Source of the DNA: JAWLHU01 sp041690255
GTDB lineage: Bacteria > Bacillota > Sulfobacillia > Symbiobacteriales > Symbiobacteriaceae
DNA length: 64,000 nucleotides
Assembly: GCA_041690255.1 (NCBI GenBank)
Contig: JAWLHU010000013.1
Span: 62,001-126,000, forward strand
Reading direction: 5' to 3'
Part shown: positions 15,685 to 24,448 of the stretch, one piece after another
Layout of the letters: each line of letters begins with the position of its first letter
How positions within the stretch are numbered: the stretch's first letter is position 1
Notes under the pieces: generated by a model
What the model was told of the DNA's origin: nothing
The model's input: only the letters and a program-made list of their open reading frames with translations
Databases searched by the model: none
Program-made: the position numbers and the translations under genes

Positions 15685-16530
15685 CTACAGCTTTGGTCCG
15701 GCCAGATCCTGGGCCTCAATCCAGTCCAACAGGTCGCTGAAGACCTCCTCATAGCCCGGGTCGTTGAAGATCTCGTGGTACTTCTCGGGGTAGAGCTTGA
15801 AGCTCTTCTGCGAATGCGCCATCCGCTCAAAGACCTCCCGGGTCGCATCCGGGTCGGCCAGCTTGTCCTCGCCGGCCTGCATGAAGAGGACCGGCAGCCC
15901 CGGCGGCAGCGATGTACCCTTGAAGCAGGGCTCCTGCGCCCGGCTGCACTGCATGAACCAGCCAACCGTTCCTCCACGCCCGATCAGCGGGTCCTGGGCG
16001 TCCCGCTCCAGCATGGCCCTGTTCCGCGTGCAGTACTCCGGCGGGATCGATGCGCCCGCCTTCGCCTTCGGCGCAATAGCGGCCACCACCGGCGCCAGCG
16101 CCTTGGCCACCGGGGGAAGCTTCATCTTCGTGCGGAACCAGGGGGAGGAGAGTACGAGGCCGGTCAGCATGCCACCGTGGGCGACAGCGTATCGATAAGC
16201 GATCAAGCCACCCATCGAATGGCCGATCAGGATGGGCTTTCCGCGGTTTTCGGTGGCCAGCTTAATGAAGGTATGCAGATCGTCCGTGTAGTGATCGAAG
16301 CGGTCCAGGTGCATGCGCAGCCCCTCGGAGCGGCCATGCCCCCGGTGATCGATCGCCCAGACAGCGAAGCCCTGCTCACAGAGCCACGTCGCCACGTGCT
16401 CGTAGCGACCGGTGTGCTCCCCCGCTCCGTGGCTCAGCACGATATTCCCCCGCAAATGATCCGGCTCCCAGAGCTTGTAGAAGAGCTTGATCCCACCCTG
16501 GCCCGTCAACTCGCCGCTCGACTGACGCAT
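15685..16530 (-). CDS. Alpha/beta hydrolase, monoacylglycerol-lipase type
   Basis: The 281-residue protein has a serine-hydrolase fold: LSHGAGEHTGRYEHVA (oxyanion region), DHRGHGRSEG, nucleophile elbow GHSMGG, Asp in QAGEDKLADP and His in YPEKYHEIFND. The HGxGEHxGRY and RGHGxS patterns match lysophospholipase/monoglyceride lipase (PldB-like) proteins. It has no signal peptide. ATG 16530 follows GGGAGGAGGATCTGC; the frame is open farther upstream but lacks a comparable site. It probably hydrolyses monoacylglycerols or related esters. Confidence 0.85.
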   Translation of the reverse strand: MRQSSGELTGQGGIKLFYKLWEPDHLRGNIVLSHGAGEHTGRYEHVATWLCEQGFAVWAIDHRGHGRSEGLRMHLDRFDHYTDDLHTFIKLATENRGKPILIGHSMGGLIAYRYAVAHGGMLTGLVLSSPWFRTKMKLPPVAKALAPVVAAIAPKAKAGASIPPEYCTRNRAMLERDAQDPLIGRGGTVGWFMQCSRAQEPCFKGTSLPPGLPVLFMQAGEDKLADPDATREVFERMAHSQKSFKLYPEKYHEIFNDPGYEEVFSDLLDWIEAQDLAGPKL

Positions 16531-16686
16531 GCAGATCCTCCTCCCAACCTTCTTTCGTGTTCGATCTCCCCTGCCCATCTCCTGCCTGGATGGGTTAACC
16601 AAACCAGAATCTATGGGCGGCAGGAATCATCCCTCCGAAAGCCGAATGAACGTCCAGACTACCCTGAGAAAAGGGGAGAATCCTGC

Positions 16687-17895
16687 TTGAAGCTGAACTG
16701 GAAGAATACGTTTATCATCGGTCTCGGCTTCTTCGGCGTCGGACTCATTTGGCCGTTGTACAACTCGTACATGCCCATCTTCTACGCCAAATTCATCGAA
16801 TCGAAGACCACGATCGGCTATCTCATGACCCTGGACAACTGGCTGGCGCTCTCGCTCACCCCGTTGATCGGCTTCCTCAGCGACAAGACCCGGACCAAGT
16901 ACGGCCGGCGGATTCCCTACTTGCTCGCCTTCGCCCCGCTCTCCGCCCTCTTCATGGCCCTGATCCCGCTAGGCTGGGAGACTAACCTGATCTTCCTGAT
17001 GGTCGCAGCCATCGCCATGAACCTGGCAATGGCAGCCTGGCGCTCCCCGATCGTCGCTCTCATGCCCGATGTCACCCCGCTGGAGCTACGCTCCAAAGCG
17101 AACGGCGTGATCAACTTCATGGGCGGCCTCTCCTACATTGCAGCGACCTTCGGTGGCGCTATCCTGTACAAGATGTACCCCGGCTACCCCTTCTTTGCCG
17201 CCGCCGTGCTCCTGATCGGCGTCACCCTGACCTTCTACCTCTGGATCCGGGAGCCGGACTCGGCGAATGAGAAGTCCGAGCGGTTCCAGTTCGGCATGAT
17301 CAAGGACCGCAGCGCCATCTTCCTGCTGCTGGCGATCTTCTTCTGGTTCATCGGCTACAACTCGCTGGAGACCTGGGTGACGACCTACGGCAAGGAGTAC
17401 CTGAACATGCATGAGGCGGACGTGGGTGGGTTGCTCACCTTCTCTGGCGGCGCCTTCCTGCTCTTCGCCATCCCTGCCGGCTTCCTGGCGGACGGCTTCG
17501 CCAGGTGGAAGGGTCTGGGCCGCAAGACCACGATCATGGGCGGCCTCGTGATCATGATTGCCGCCTTCTTCCTCCTCGACCTGCAGTCCAACCTGAAGGC
17601 CGGCTGGTACCTCTTCGCTATCGTCGGCTTCGGCTGGTCCTGGGTCAACATTAACTCCTACCCCATGATCACCGCCATGGCCGGCCCCGGCCAGATCGGC
17701 GCCTACACCGGCATGTACTACCTCTTCTCCTCCCTGGCCAACATTGCCGGTCCGCCCCTCTTCGGCTTCGTCTTCGACAACTTTGGCTACCGCTACTTCT
17801 TCCCCCTCGCCATGGTGGCCATGGCCCTGGCCATCGGCTGCATGCTCCTGGTGAGCAAGGGGGAGAAGGTGAAGACGTCCGAAGCCGCCGCTTAG
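16687..17895 (+). CDS. MFS transporter, SLC45/GPH-like sugar carrier
   Basis: The 402-residue protein has about 12 membrane helices. The cytoplasmic loop GFLSDKTRTKYGRRIPYLL after helix 2 is the MFS signature of the glycoside/SLC45 sugar-symporter branch, and RSPIVALMPDVTPLELRSKANGVINFMGG is typical of that branch. It most likely imports a sugar with protons or sodium; the substrate is not readable. TTG 16687 is used because AGGGGAG lies just upstream and the sequence KLNWKNTFIIGLGFFG begins the first helix. Much upstream open frame is antisense to the lipase gene. Confidence 0.85.
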   Translation: MKLNWKNTFIIGLGFFGVGLIWPLYNSYMPIFYAKFIESKTTIGYLMTLDNWLALSLTPLIGFLSDKTRTKYGRRIPYLLAFAPLSALFMALIPLGWETNLIFLMVAAIAMNLAMAAWRSPIVALMPDVTPLELRSKANGVINFMGGLSYIAATFGGAILYKMYPGYPFFAAAVLLIGVTLTFYLWIREPDSANEKSERFQFGMIKDRSAIFLLLAIFFWFIGYNSLETWVTTYGKEYLNMHEADVGGLLTFSGGAFLLFAIPAGFLADGFARWKGLGRKTTIMGGLVIMIAAFFLLDLQSNLKAGWYLFAIVGFGWSWVNINSYPMITAMAGPGQIGAYTGMYYLFSSLANIAGPPLFGFVFDNFGYRYFFPLAMVAMALAIGCMLLVSKGEKVKTSEAAA

Positions 17896-17911
17896 ACACA
17901 CGCAGCACAAT

Positions 17912-17946
17912 GGCCTCATCCACATTCGGTGGATGGGGCCTTTCTC
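17912..17946 (+). terminator. Rho-independent terminator after MFS gene
   Basis: GGCCTCATCCAC pairs with GTGGATGGGGCC around a short ATTCG loop and is followed by TTTCTC. Confidence 0.85.
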
Positions 17947-18105
17947 AATCCCTTCCGCCACGCGCTCCCACGGGTCTCACGGGCGTGTTTATGCATGCTC
18001 AGAGCGGAAGAGTCTTGCGGGCCCGTTCTCTCCACGGCCCCTGGTGGGAAACGGATGCATCTGCGTGAACTATCGCAAGTAGACCCCATTCGGAGGTATT
18101 TACGT

Positions 18106-19828
18106 ATGTCCTATGCTCTCTGGCCCACCATCCGCCGCAGCCTGCCCCTCTTCTGGCAGGCCTCGCCCGGCTATACCCTGGCCGTCGTCGCCACCGCCCT
18201 GGTCCAAGGAGTCCTGCCGGCCCTCGGCGTCTGGCTGACCCGCCCCATTATCGATGGGGTCGTGGCCGGGGCATCCGGCGGCGCCTCCCCCCGGCGCGTC
18301 CTCTGGCTCGCCCTCGGCTGGGGGCTCGCCACCCTGGCGTCCACCGCGCTCACCCCGCTGGCCCGCGCTGTCCAGGCGCTGCTCGCCGACCGGCTCACCG
18401 CCCTGATCAACCTCCGGCTGATGGCCAAAGCCGCCTCCCTCCCCGACCTGACCCAGTTCGAGAACCCCACCTTCTACGATGATCTCCAGGTCATCCAGGA
18501 GCAGGCGGCCCGCTGATCCCCCTCTGATCGCCATCACCAACCTCCCCCACGCCTGGGTCACCTTCCGGCACCTGAACGAGTCCTTTGATACCATCGTACA
18601 TACCAGTCCCCAGGCCCGGCGGATGCGCTACTTCAACAGCCTCCTCCTGACCGACACCTACGCCAAGGAGATCCGGATCCACGGCCTGGGCGATCTCTTC
18701 ATCCGGCGCTACCAGCAGGCTTTCGGGGAGATCCACACCACCCTCCGGCGCATCCGCCTGCGGCATGTGGGCGTTGGCACCGGGCTTGCCGCCCTCTCCG
18801 TCCTGACCGGCGCCCTCTGCTTCGGCTGGGTGATCTGGCGGGCCACCACCGGCACCTTCAGTCCAGGCGACCTGGGCCTCTTCGCCCAGTCGATCCTGCT
18901 GGTGCAACAAGATCTGACCTGGACCGCCCAGAACCTTGCCCTCACCAACGAGACCCTGCGATACATGGCCCGCTTCTTCACCTTTCTGGATGCGGAGCCT
19001 ACCATCCCGATGGCCGATGATCCGCTCCCGGTGCCGTCTGTCCTCCAGCAGGGGGTCGCCTTCCGAGATGTCCGCTTCGCCTACCCCGGCGGGCCGGAGA
19101 TCCTGAAGGGCATCTCCTTCTCGATGCAGCCCGGCGAGGTGGTGGCCCTGGTGGGGGAGAACGGGGCGGGCAAGACCACGATCGTCAAGCTGCTGGCCCG
19201 GCTCTACGATCCCGCCGCCGGCACCGTCCTGGTCGATGGCCAGGACCTGCGCCAGTGCGAGCTGGAGGGATGGCGCCGCTCGATCGCCGTCGTCTTCCAG
19301 GACTTCGCCCGCTTTGCCCTCACCGCTGGCGAGAACATCGGCCTTGGCGCCGTGGATGCTCTGGCTGACCAGGCCCGTATCGCCTCTGCCGCCCGGCTGA
19401 GCGGTGCGGCGACGGTTATCGACGAGTTGCCCCAGGGCATGGAGACCCTTCTGGGCAAGCAGTTCGAGGGCGGGGTGGACCTGTCCGGCGGGCAGTGGCA
19501 GAAGGTCGCAATCGGGCGGGCCTTCATGTGCGATGCCCAGCTGCTGATCCTGGACGAGCCCACCGCCGCCCTCGATCCCCGCAGTGAGCATGAGGTATAT
19601 GAGCGCTTCGCCCAACTGGTCCGGGGCAAATCGGTCCTGCTGATCTCCCACCGGCTCTCCGCCGTCCGCATGGCCGACCGGATCCTGGTCCTGGAGCAGG
19701 GCGAGATCGTCGAGAGCGGTACCCATGAGGAGTTGCTCGCCATGAAGGGCCGCTACGCCGAGATGTGGCAACTCCAAGCGGCCCGGTATCAATCGGAACC
19801 GGCGAGGCCATCGGACAGCATGGCCTGA
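18106..19828 (+). pseudogene. Decayed ABC exporter (membrane plus ATPase) with internal deletion and frameshift
   Basis: Codons from ATG 18106 (GGAGG upstream) give the first membrane helices and end at a stop at 18514-18516, just after FENPTFYDDLQVIQEQAAR. From about 18520 another frame resumes with LPHAWVTFRHLNES, LLLTDTYAKEIRIHGLGDLF, later helices and a complete ATPase (Walker A GENGAGKTT, signature LSGGQWQKVAIGRA, Walker B LLILDEPTA, H-loop SHR). In intact family members about 100 residues separate FYDDL from the TDxxxAKE motif; here about 50 do, so some 150 bases appear lost. The downstream frame could still make an ATPase-bearing fragment, but no full transporter. Confidence 0.75.
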
Positions 19829-20706
19829 CCAAGGAAGTCGAGCACCCGCCTGGCGTACCCCGCAGGATCAGCCTCGTAGCTGTGGGTGTGGCGGGCCCCC
19901 GTAACGAGCCAGAGATCGGATCCGGGCAGGGCCACATGCAGCCGCCGACTTTCCGCGACTGGGATCACCCGGTCATCGGTCCCGTGGATAAAGAGGACAG
20001 GCCGCCCTCCCAAAGATGAGGCCGCAGCCACGGGTAGCACCTCGCCCGGCCCGCTCCCGCTCACCAGGTGGAAGATCCAGAGCGCGTACCTGGCGTATGG
20101 CCCCGGCAGGCCGGCACGCCCGGTGAGCAAGCCCGCCAGAAAGGCATCCCGGTCTGCAAACGCCGAGTCCGCCACCACCGCTGCGATCTCAGGGTCCCTC
20201 GCCACCTCCAGCAGCGACGCCACCGCCCCGATGCTAAATCCGATCAGCCCCACCCGTGCCGCCCCGCGCTCCCGCACAAACCGGACGGCGGCGGCCACAT
20301 CTCCCTGCTCCCTGGCGCCCAGGGTGACCGCGACCGGCTCGCTCTGGCCGTGGCCGCCCAGATCGAAGAGGAGAACGCTGTAGCCGTGGGCCACGAGTGC
20401 CTGCGCCAGCGGGAGGCCCCGGCCATGGATCAGCCGGTCGTTCAGCCAGCCGTGGACCAGCACCACGGCTCGATCACCGTCTGCCCTCATGTACCACCCG
20501 CGCAACTGCGCCCCATCGGCCGCGCTGGAGAAGGTGACAGTCTCATAGGTCAGGCCATAGTCGGCCGGGCTGGTCCGCAGCGGCCGCGACGGTGGATGAG
20601 CCAACAGCAGGGCCGGTGGCAATGGCGCTGCCAGCAGGAGCAGCAGAACGCCAAGCAGGAGCCGCCCCAGCCGGAGGGCGGCCTCTCTGCGCAGCGCCGC
20701 CCCCAT
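19789..20706 (-). CDS. Membrane-anchored alpha/beta hydrolase
   Basis: The 305-residue protein starts with one hydrophobic helix (LLLGVLLLLLAAPLPPALLL), then an alpha/beta-hydrolase domain with VLVHGWLNDR (oxyanion region), DLGGHGQSE, elbow GFSIGA, FIHGTDDRVIP (Asp) and ARHTHSYE (His). It is likely an extracytoplasmic esterase or peptidase of the YfhR/BEM46 type, with unknown substrate. The stop and ATG of the neighbouring upstream gene overlap (TAATG at 20704-20708), so translation is coupled. Its 3' end overlaps the decayed ABC exporter on the other strand by 40 bases. Confidence 0.8.
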   Translation of the reverse strand: MGAALRREAALRLGRLLLGVLLLLLAAPLPPALLLAHPPSRPLRTSPADYGLTYETVTFSSAADGAQLRGWYMRADGDRAVVLVHGWLNDRLIHGRGLPLAQALVAHGYSVLLFDLGGHGQSEPVAVTLGAREQGDVAAAVRFVRERGAARVGLIGFSIGAVASLLEVARDPEIAAVVADSAFADRDAFLAGLLTGRAGLPGPYARYALWIFHLVSGSGPGEVLPVAAASSLGGRPVLFIHGTDDRVIPVAESRRLHVALPGSDLWLVTGARHTHSYEADPAGYARRVLDFLGQAMLSDGLAGSD

Positions 20707-21323
20707 TACGCCCGGCCTCCCCGCCGGGCCACGGCGGCCAGTGCCCCCAGCGCTCCCGCCAGGTTGGCCTGCAGGTCCTGCAGGTTGTTGTCGTAGCCCC
20801 CTACCTCCGGCATGTAGGCCGCCTTCGTCCCGAGATACTCCGTCACCTCAACGATCGCACAGACCCCCATGACCGCGAGCAGGATCAGCCAGAGCTGAAA
20901 GCCCCTCGCCTCCATCCCGGCAAGCTGCGGCCAGACGGCCCGCAGCCCCAGCACCCCAATGGCGGCAAAGTAGCCATGGACGAGTTTGTCATAACGAAAC
21001 GCCTGGCTGAACCAGACAGGCAACCGATCAGCCGGCAGCAGGTTCAAGTCGTAGAGGCGTATCCCACCGACGAAGACTGAGCCACCGGCCAGGTGGAGCA
21101 GCACGGCGATCTGGAGGAGCAACAGGACCCAGGCCGGTACCTGCAACCGTCGTCCCACCATCCATGCCACCAGCATGCCCACGGCCTGCAGCAGGACTAG
21201 CAGAACATAGAGGTAGAACTCCAGGTTGCGCCAGCGGTAGCCGAAGAGGATCACGCCACTCCAGAGGAAGAAGTTGCCCAGCATGAGCCGGTCAAAGGGG
21301 GTAAGACGGGCGAGGCGACTCAT
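20706..21323 (-). CDS. DUF2238 / YjdF-type membrane protein
   Basis: The 205-residue protein has about six hydrophobic helices and the DUF2238 features: FRYDKLVHGYFAAIG, a later IVEVTEYLGTKAAYM and GGYDNNLQDLQANLAGA, with conserved D/H/E residues facing into the membrane. The family is found in many bacteria, and its function is unknown to me. It lies between a membrane-anchored protein gene and a membrane-anchored hydrolase on one strand, suggesting a cell-envelope operon. Confidence 0.75.
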   Translation of the reverse strand: MSRLARLTPFDRLMLGNFFLWSGVILFGYRWRNLEFYLYVLLVLLQAVGMLVAWMVGRRLQVPAWVLLLLQIAVLLHLAGGSVFVGGIRLYDLNLLPADRLPVWFSQAFRYDKLVHGYFAAIGVLGLRAVWPQLAGMEARGFQLWLILLAVMGVCAIVEVTEYLGTKAAYMPEVGGYDNNLQDLQANLAGALGALAAVARRGGRA

Positions 21324-21335
21324 ACTGCCTCCCCC

Positions 21336-22094
21336 CTAGGGCTTGATCGGGACCCGGGTGAACGACTGGGGAAAGGTCCCGCTGAAGTGAAGCTGCCCGT
21401 CCTGGAAGGTGAGCGACTCGACGGCAAAGCCGGGAATAGCCGCAGCCCGACCGTTAATGAACTCAGTCACCGTCTGATCGTTCACCACCGAGTCAGGAAC
21501 CGCCACACGCCCCACCTCCAGCCGCTCAATCTCCGCCTGGAAGCGGGCGCCCCCCAACGGCTCGAGCCGTCCCTTCAGATAGACCGGCACGCTGGCCGGA
21601 ATCCGGTCAGGCAACTGGCGAAGAATCCCCTCCGGGACCTGCTCCCAGGGGATATTCTGCGTGATCACGTTGAGGGACGCCTCCAGGGTGCCGTTCTCAT
21701 GGACCTTCAGTTGCACCTCAGAGAACGGCCACCAGGAGACATGATTGTAGGTCAGGAGCGATGAGAGCTCGCTCTCGGTCAGGACCTGATCCACCCGCAT
21801 CTGGCCCGCGTAGACCTTCTGATAGGCGGTCGGATCGGTGGCGGTCGGCTCGTTCTGCAGGCCGTAACCAAGCCGCTCTACGACCGCCGCAAACTGCTCC
21901 GGCGCCGGCCGCACCCCCAGGTCCCGGGGCTTCGCCGCCCCAACTGCCGCCGAGAGGCCCGGCACAAGGCCGGTCCGCCCCAGCAGGAAAAGCCCGAGCA
22001 GTACGAGGAGGAGCAGGAGCCAGAGAATCACCCGACCTGCGGAGAACGGCTTCCGCGACCGGTTCGCTGTCGCAGGGGCGATAGGCTGAGTCAT
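21336..22094 (-). CDS. Single-helix membrane-anchored protein, unknown function
   Basis: The 252-residue protein has a short cytoplasmic N-terminus, one membrane helix (VILWLLLLLVLLGLFLLG, about residues 21-38) and an extracytoplasmic beta-rich domain with repeated L-x-V-x-x-x-G-x-L strands (LKVHENGTLEASLNVI, LTFQDGQLHFSGTFP). ATG 22094 follows AAAGGAG. I do not recognise the family. It begins what looks like a three-gene run with DUF2238 and the hydrolase, and it diverges from the LuxR-type regulator. Confidence 0.65.
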   Translation of the reverse strand: MTQPIAPATANRSRKPFSAGRVILWLLLLLVLLGLFLLGRTGLVPGLSAAVGAAKPRDLGVRPAPEQFAAVVERLGYGLQNEPTATDPTAYQKVYAGQMRVDQVLTESELSSLLTYNHVSWWPFSEVQLKVHENGTLEASLNVITQNIPWEQVPEGILRQLPDRIPASVPVYLKGRLEPLGGARFQAEIERLEVGRVAVPDSVVNDQTVTEFINGRAAAIPGFAVESLTFQDGQLHFSGTFPQSFTRVPIKP

Positions 22095-22210
22095 CGGTTG
22101 AGCTCCTTTCAACTGGAGATGATAATCCCGTCATGTAGGAGGGAATGGACCCCCCATCGGTGAACTCTCTTTCGCGTCTGAATAATGGACAGCAAGAGGG
22201 GAGACGGAGC

Positions 22211-23578
22211 ATGAAGGATAGCGTTGCGCTGGCCGCCCTGTTCGGCTGGATCCTCTCCTTCCCGCTCTTCGGACCGCTGCTCCTGCACGGGGCCGGCGAG
22301 GCAGCCCCCGCCCTGGGGTTGCTCTTCCTCTTCGCCAACGGGAGCGGATTGCTCACGCTTCACCTGCTGCCCGACTCCCTCGGGCGGAACCCTACGGTGG
22401 TAAAGGGGAGCGGGGTACTGCTCCTCCTCTTCACCCTGCTCTTCCCCGACCTGTCGGGCGCCTTCGGCGCCCAGGTCGTGACGATCACGCTCATGGGGCT
22501 CCTCGCCGCACTCCTGATCCTGGCCTGGGCTCCCATGCTGGACCGGAGCGCTGACCCCCTGTTCACCCTCGCCTCGGCCATGGCCATCTCCAACCTGCTC
22601 CTCGGCGCCGCAAGCCTGCCGCTGATCAATCCCACCGGAATGGTCTGGGGGCTCCTGGCAACGCTCCCGCTCCTCGCCGGCTTCACCATTACGGTGCACC
22701 CTGCGACCACAGAGAGACCGGCGCCCGCAGAACCCGTGGACCCCGCCTGGAAGACGGCCCTCCTCCCCCTTGGCGCCTTCGCCCTGGCCGACTACTTCGT
22801 GGGCGGCATCTGGTACCGGGCGGCAATCGGTGGCGGGGCCATCCATTCGGCCTGGTGGCCGGCGATCGAAGGCCTACTCTGCGGCGGCGGGATCCTCCTC
22901 TTCTACCTGCGCATCCGCCATGGCGATCCGGGTCGTCTCGTCAGCTATGCCCTCAGCCTGCTGGGACTGGGCCTCCTCCTGGCGGCAGCAGGCCCAAGCG
23001 GAACCGTGGGAATTATCGCCTACCGGACTCTCCTCCTCCTGGGGCTGGTGGCGGGTGACCTCTTCTTCTGGCACCAGCTCTGGCGCCTGGGGCAGAATTT
23101 CGGTGTCCGGCGGAGCATGGGCATAGGGCTGGGCGGCTCGCTCTGGCTCATTGCCCTGTCCAACCTGGCTACCGGCGCGGGGACCGCCTCCCTGCTCCCA
23201 TCCCCCCTCTTCCTGCTCGTCGGCGCGGCCATTCTCTTCCTGGCCCTCCCGGTCGTCTTCCGGGCACCCTCAGCGGTCACCGCGGAGGGGCTCACCCCTA
23301 CGGCCATCTTCCCGGCCCATGCCGACCATAACGCGATCGATGCGGCCCCGCCAATGCCGGAGGGGCTGACCCAGGCCGAAATCGGCGTCTACCATCTCCT
23401 AGTCCGGGGCGCCTCCGACCAGGAGATTGCTGACCGGTTGATCGTCTCCAAGCACACGGTCAAGTTCCATGTCCGGAACGTCCTGCACAAGGCCGGGGTC
23501 GCCAACCGCAGAGAGCTGCTCTCCCGCCTGCTGGCCGGGGAGAGCCTGGCACCGCCCCACGGGGAGGATCTCGATTAG
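22211..23578 (+). CDS. Membrane-bound LuxR-family transcriptional regulator
   Basis: The 455-residue protein has an N-terminal hydrophobic domain of about 10-12 helices (residues 1-360) resembling a transporter, then a short linker and a C-terminal LuxR HTH: LTQAEIGVYHLLVRGASDQEIADRL, followed by SKHTVKFHVRNVLHKAGVANR. It probably binds DNA while anchored in the membrane and may sense a small molecule or envelope state. ATG 22211 follows GAGGGGAGACGG. It is divergent from the envelope-protein run at 19.8-22.1 kb, which is an obvious candidate target. Confidence 0.8.
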   Translation: MKDSVALAALFGWILSFPLFGPLLLHGAGEAAPALGLLFLFANGSGLLTLHLLPDSLGRNPTVVKGSGVLLLLFTLLFPDLSGAFGAQVVTITLMGLLAALLILAWAPMLDRSADPLFTLASAMAISNLLLGAASLPLINPTGMVWGLLATLPLLAGFTITVHPATTERPAPAEPVDPAWKTALLPLGAFALADYFVGGIWYRAAIGGGAIHSAWWPAIEGLLCGGGILLFYLRIRHGDPGRLVSYALSLLGLGLLLAAAGPSGTVGIIAYRTLLLLGLVAGDLFFWHQLWRLGQNFGVRRSMGIGLGGSLWLIALSNLATGAGTASLLPSPLFLLVGAAILFLALPVVFRAPSAVTAEGLTPTAIFPAHADHNAIDAAPPMPEGLTQAEIGVYHLLVRGASDQEIADRLIVSKHTVKFHVRNVLHKAGVANRRELLSRLLAGESLAPPHGEDLD

Positions 23579-23581
23579 GGC

Positions 23582-23998
23582 TCATGCTGCCGGCGATCCC
23601 CTCGAACGACGGGTCCCCAGGACCCCCACGGTAATCAGAACAAGGCCGATCGCCATTACCCCGAGGTGCCCCATGCTCAGGTCGGCGTTTCGGGCCGACT
23701 CATTCAGAATCGGCAGCGCCTCCACGTACCTCACCCGCAGGCTGCCCCCCTCGGAGGGCAAGCTGCTGGTGTTGTAGACCTGGTTGCGGGTCTCGGTGCC
23801 GGTAACCAGCTTTCCGCTCTTCGTCCGGAAGCGGTAAGTGATGACCCAATCCTTGACCGATGTGGCCTCTTCCGAGGACTGCGGCTCGACCGACACAACC
23901 TGCCCGGCCGTCTCGGTCCCCAGCAGGCTGACCACCGGCCCCTCGAGTCCGAAGAAGAAGAGCGCAATGCCGGCCAGGATCATCAAGAGCTTGTCCAT
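23582..23998 (-). CDS. DUF3592-like membrane protein
   Basis: The 138-residue protein has helices at both ends (LLMILAGIALFFFGL and LGVMAIGLVLITVGVLG) around an extracytoplasmic beta domain with GQVVSVEPQSSEE and ITYRFRTKSGKLVTG-type strands, the DUF3592 arrangement. Function is unknown. ATG 23998 has GGAGGGATGACG upstream; a TTG one codon earlier is an alternative start. It converges on the LuxR-type gene with only three bases between stops. Confidence 0.65.
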   Translation of the reverse strand: MDKLLMILAGIALFFFGLEGPVVSLLGTETAGQVVSVEPQSSEEATSVKDWVITYRFRTKSGKLVTGTETRNQVYNTSSLPSEGGSLRVRYVEALPILNESARNADLSMGHLGVMAIGLVLITVGVLGTRRSRGSPAA

Positions 23999-24001
23999 CA
24001 A

Positions 24002-24448
24002 CGCGTCATCCCTCCTGCTTGTGAGTTGTGACCGCCCTCAGTCTAGAACGACCGATGGGTGGGCTGAACTCCCTCGCAGGAGGGATTTGCGCACTTCGGA
24101 CTACTCCCCCGGCGACGAGCCAGGCACCTGCCCGCAAGGGGGGGCCAAAAAGGGGCGCCCTCTCCTCCCCTCGCAGTAATTGTGCGTCTAACGTCTGTTT
24201 TCCGACTAAATAAACCCTTTCTCAAAATTGGCTAGATCGGCTCATCCCGCGTGCCCCAGTCGATCTCTTTGGACTACAGGTTCGGACCCGAGACGCCATT
24301 CCGCTCCCGTGGAAGCGTATCCACAATGAAATCATGTATCTGTCCCCCTGCCTCATTCCAATTTGTGAATAAGGGAGAGATGACGGATCGAACTGACAGG
24401 TCTTGCCCCCGTGTTGCTGTCCGATTCATCAACGTGGAGGTGTAAAGG
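24002..24448. other. 447-base intergenic region upstream of dmsA
   Basis: The region holds a GC-rich part (about 24065-24175) with runs of C and G and several short inverted repeats, then an AT-richer part (24180-24240, containing GACTAAATAAACCC and CTCAAAATTGG) that may carry the dmsA promoter. I see no convincing FNR-type TTGAT-N4-ATCAA site and no known riboswitch on either strand. dmsA has an AACGTGGAGGTG ribosome binding site. Confidence 0.5.
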
